Below the pieces are notes generated by a model. It saw only the letters and a program-made list of their open reading frames with translations. It searched no databases and was not told the origin of the DNA. From contig DCOH01000024.1 of the NCBI GenBank assembly GCA_002322865.1, forward strand, positions 79,284 to 111,334: DNA of 32,051 nt, read 5' to 3'. Position numbers and translations under genes: made by a program. How positions within the stretch are numbered: the stretch's first letter is position 1; each line of letters begins with the position of its first letter. This DNA is from Sphingobacterium sp. UBA1575. Lineage in GTDB: Bacteria > Bacteroidota > Bacteroidia > Sphingobacteriales > Sphingobacteriaceae. Of the stretch, positions 31,480 through 32,051 are shown one piece after another.

Positions 31480-32051
31480 TTAAAATTCTATTATCTTTTC
31501 ATCCGTCCAGCTTTCATCCAAGGTGGCCTTAAATCCTGCATCAGTTGTCGGTGTCGGGTACATATTCCCCCGAATCATCACCTTAACATTGCTTCTAACG
31601 TCTATACTCACCACCGTCGACTGATCTACACCCACGCTATTAAAGAGTTCCAACTTATAATCAATCCTTCTATCCTCCTTGAAATTCCCTACAAAATGGT
31701 TGAATACAAAGCGGTTCATCACTTGGAAATTACTGAAGATGTCTATCGGTTTAACTTCCTTAACTGGGGTATGGATCTGTAATTGATTGCTGAAGGGCGT
31801 CCAACCCAACATGTTATTGATAGGGCTGACCCTTAATTTGACCAAATGGTTTAAAACAGCGATATCCGTCAATTCGATGGTGATTTGGTTATAGAGCCGT
31901 TGTAAGGTAATGGAGCTGCTATTTCCAGTTTTTCCTACCCGAAAGCTATTGGTATTTCCAAAAAATCGTGCCCTACCATCTGAAAAATCATGATCGAATC
32001 GAAAATTTTCGATCGCCGTTTGCCGGCTGGGAAGGTGTAATTCTTTGCTGG
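31480..32051 (-). CDS. Fragment of a surface protein, possibly FimB/Mfa2-like (cut by right edge)
   Basis: The frame is open from the stop at 31480 to the window end, so the N terminus is missing. A TTG at 31872 is in frame but has no reason to be the start. The 189 visible residues are mainly beta, with SITLQRLYNQITIELTD followed by alternating hydrophobic strands (HLVKLRVSPINNML, YKLELFNSVG, VVSIDVRSNVKVMIRG) and an acidic C terminus (ESWTDEKIIEF). The arginine-plus-strand pattern (LQRLYNQITIEL) recalls fimbrillin/Mfa2-type lipoproteins of Bacteroidota, but this is weak. No signal peptide can be checked here. It has its own terminator hairpin. Confidence 0.6.
   Translation of the reverse strand, partial: SKELHLPSRQTAIENFRFDHDFSDGRARFFGNTNSFRVGKTGNSSSITLQRLYNQITIELTDIAVLNHLVKLRVSPINNMLGWTPFSNQLQIHTPVKEVKPIDIFSNFQVMNRFVFNHFVGNFKEDRRIDYKLELFNSVGVDQSTVVSIDVRSNVKVMIRGNMYPTPTTDAGFKATLDESWTDEKIIEF

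Noticed and set aside
1..32051. Search for tRNA/rRNA genes, CRISPR arrays, IS elements and prophage genes
   Set aside because: No cloverleaf-like or rRNA-like segment, no regular spacer array, no transposase or integrase gene was found. The only mobile-like DNA is the three REP-like palindromes.

Overview
The window is a compact, roughly 42% GC piece of a Bacteroidota chromosome, most like the family Sphingobacteriaceae (Sphingobacterium/Pedobacter group). The evidence is the TAnnTTTG-type -7 promoter boxes, near absence of Shine-Dalgarno sequences, many SSC-type lipoprotein signals, an acyltransferase heading the arginine operon, an OmpP1/FadL-SGNH pair and a CotH-family lipoprotein. No phage, insertion sequence, CRISPR array, tRNA or rRNA was seen. 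Most of it is housekeeping DNA.

Layout. 1-3343 (minus): recA (cut by the left edge), nth, a 65-residue acidic orphan with a perfect terminator, and a secreted subtilisin-like peptidase. 3468-5624 (plus): an oligopeptidase B-like lipoprotein, then a REP-like palindrome and a small membrane protein (minus). 6231-9594 (plus): an arginine operon of GNAT acyltransferase, argG and argC. It is preceded by a ~290-nt leader containing a previously unannotated 44-codon ORF whose late arginine codons are all CGA, overlapping mutually exclusive hairpins. 9889-13376 (minus): a His-rich lipoprotein, hemL and sucC. 13492-13908 (plus): an OsmC-like protein. 13912-19692 (minus): a six-gene run of lolD-like ATPase, pre-ATP-grasp-like protein, degenerate HAD protein, two S41 peptidase lipoproteins and a LacI regulator. 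19764-22305 (minus): FadL porin plus SGNH hydrolase. 22483-22980: tpx. 23132-24304 (minus): metZ. 24498-28834 (plus): FAH-family enzyme, M23 peptidase, bcp and glyS. 28904-30001 (minus): membrane-anchored AraC regulator, divergent from a CotH-like lipoprotein (30198-31439). 31480-32051 (minus): a surface-protein fragment cut by the right edge.

Main points of interest: (i) the arginine leader, which looks like a translation-dependent attenuator; (ii) three asymmetric REP-like palindromes, all in convergent gene junctions; (iii) a HAD protein whose nucleophilic Asp position is Glu; (iv) a tandem-repeat insertion inside ArgC; (v) consensus -7 boxes lying 3-6 nt before the start codons of nth, metZ and glyS, suggesting leaderless mRNAs; (vi) a long inverted repeat that would bury the start codon of one S41 peptidase gene.
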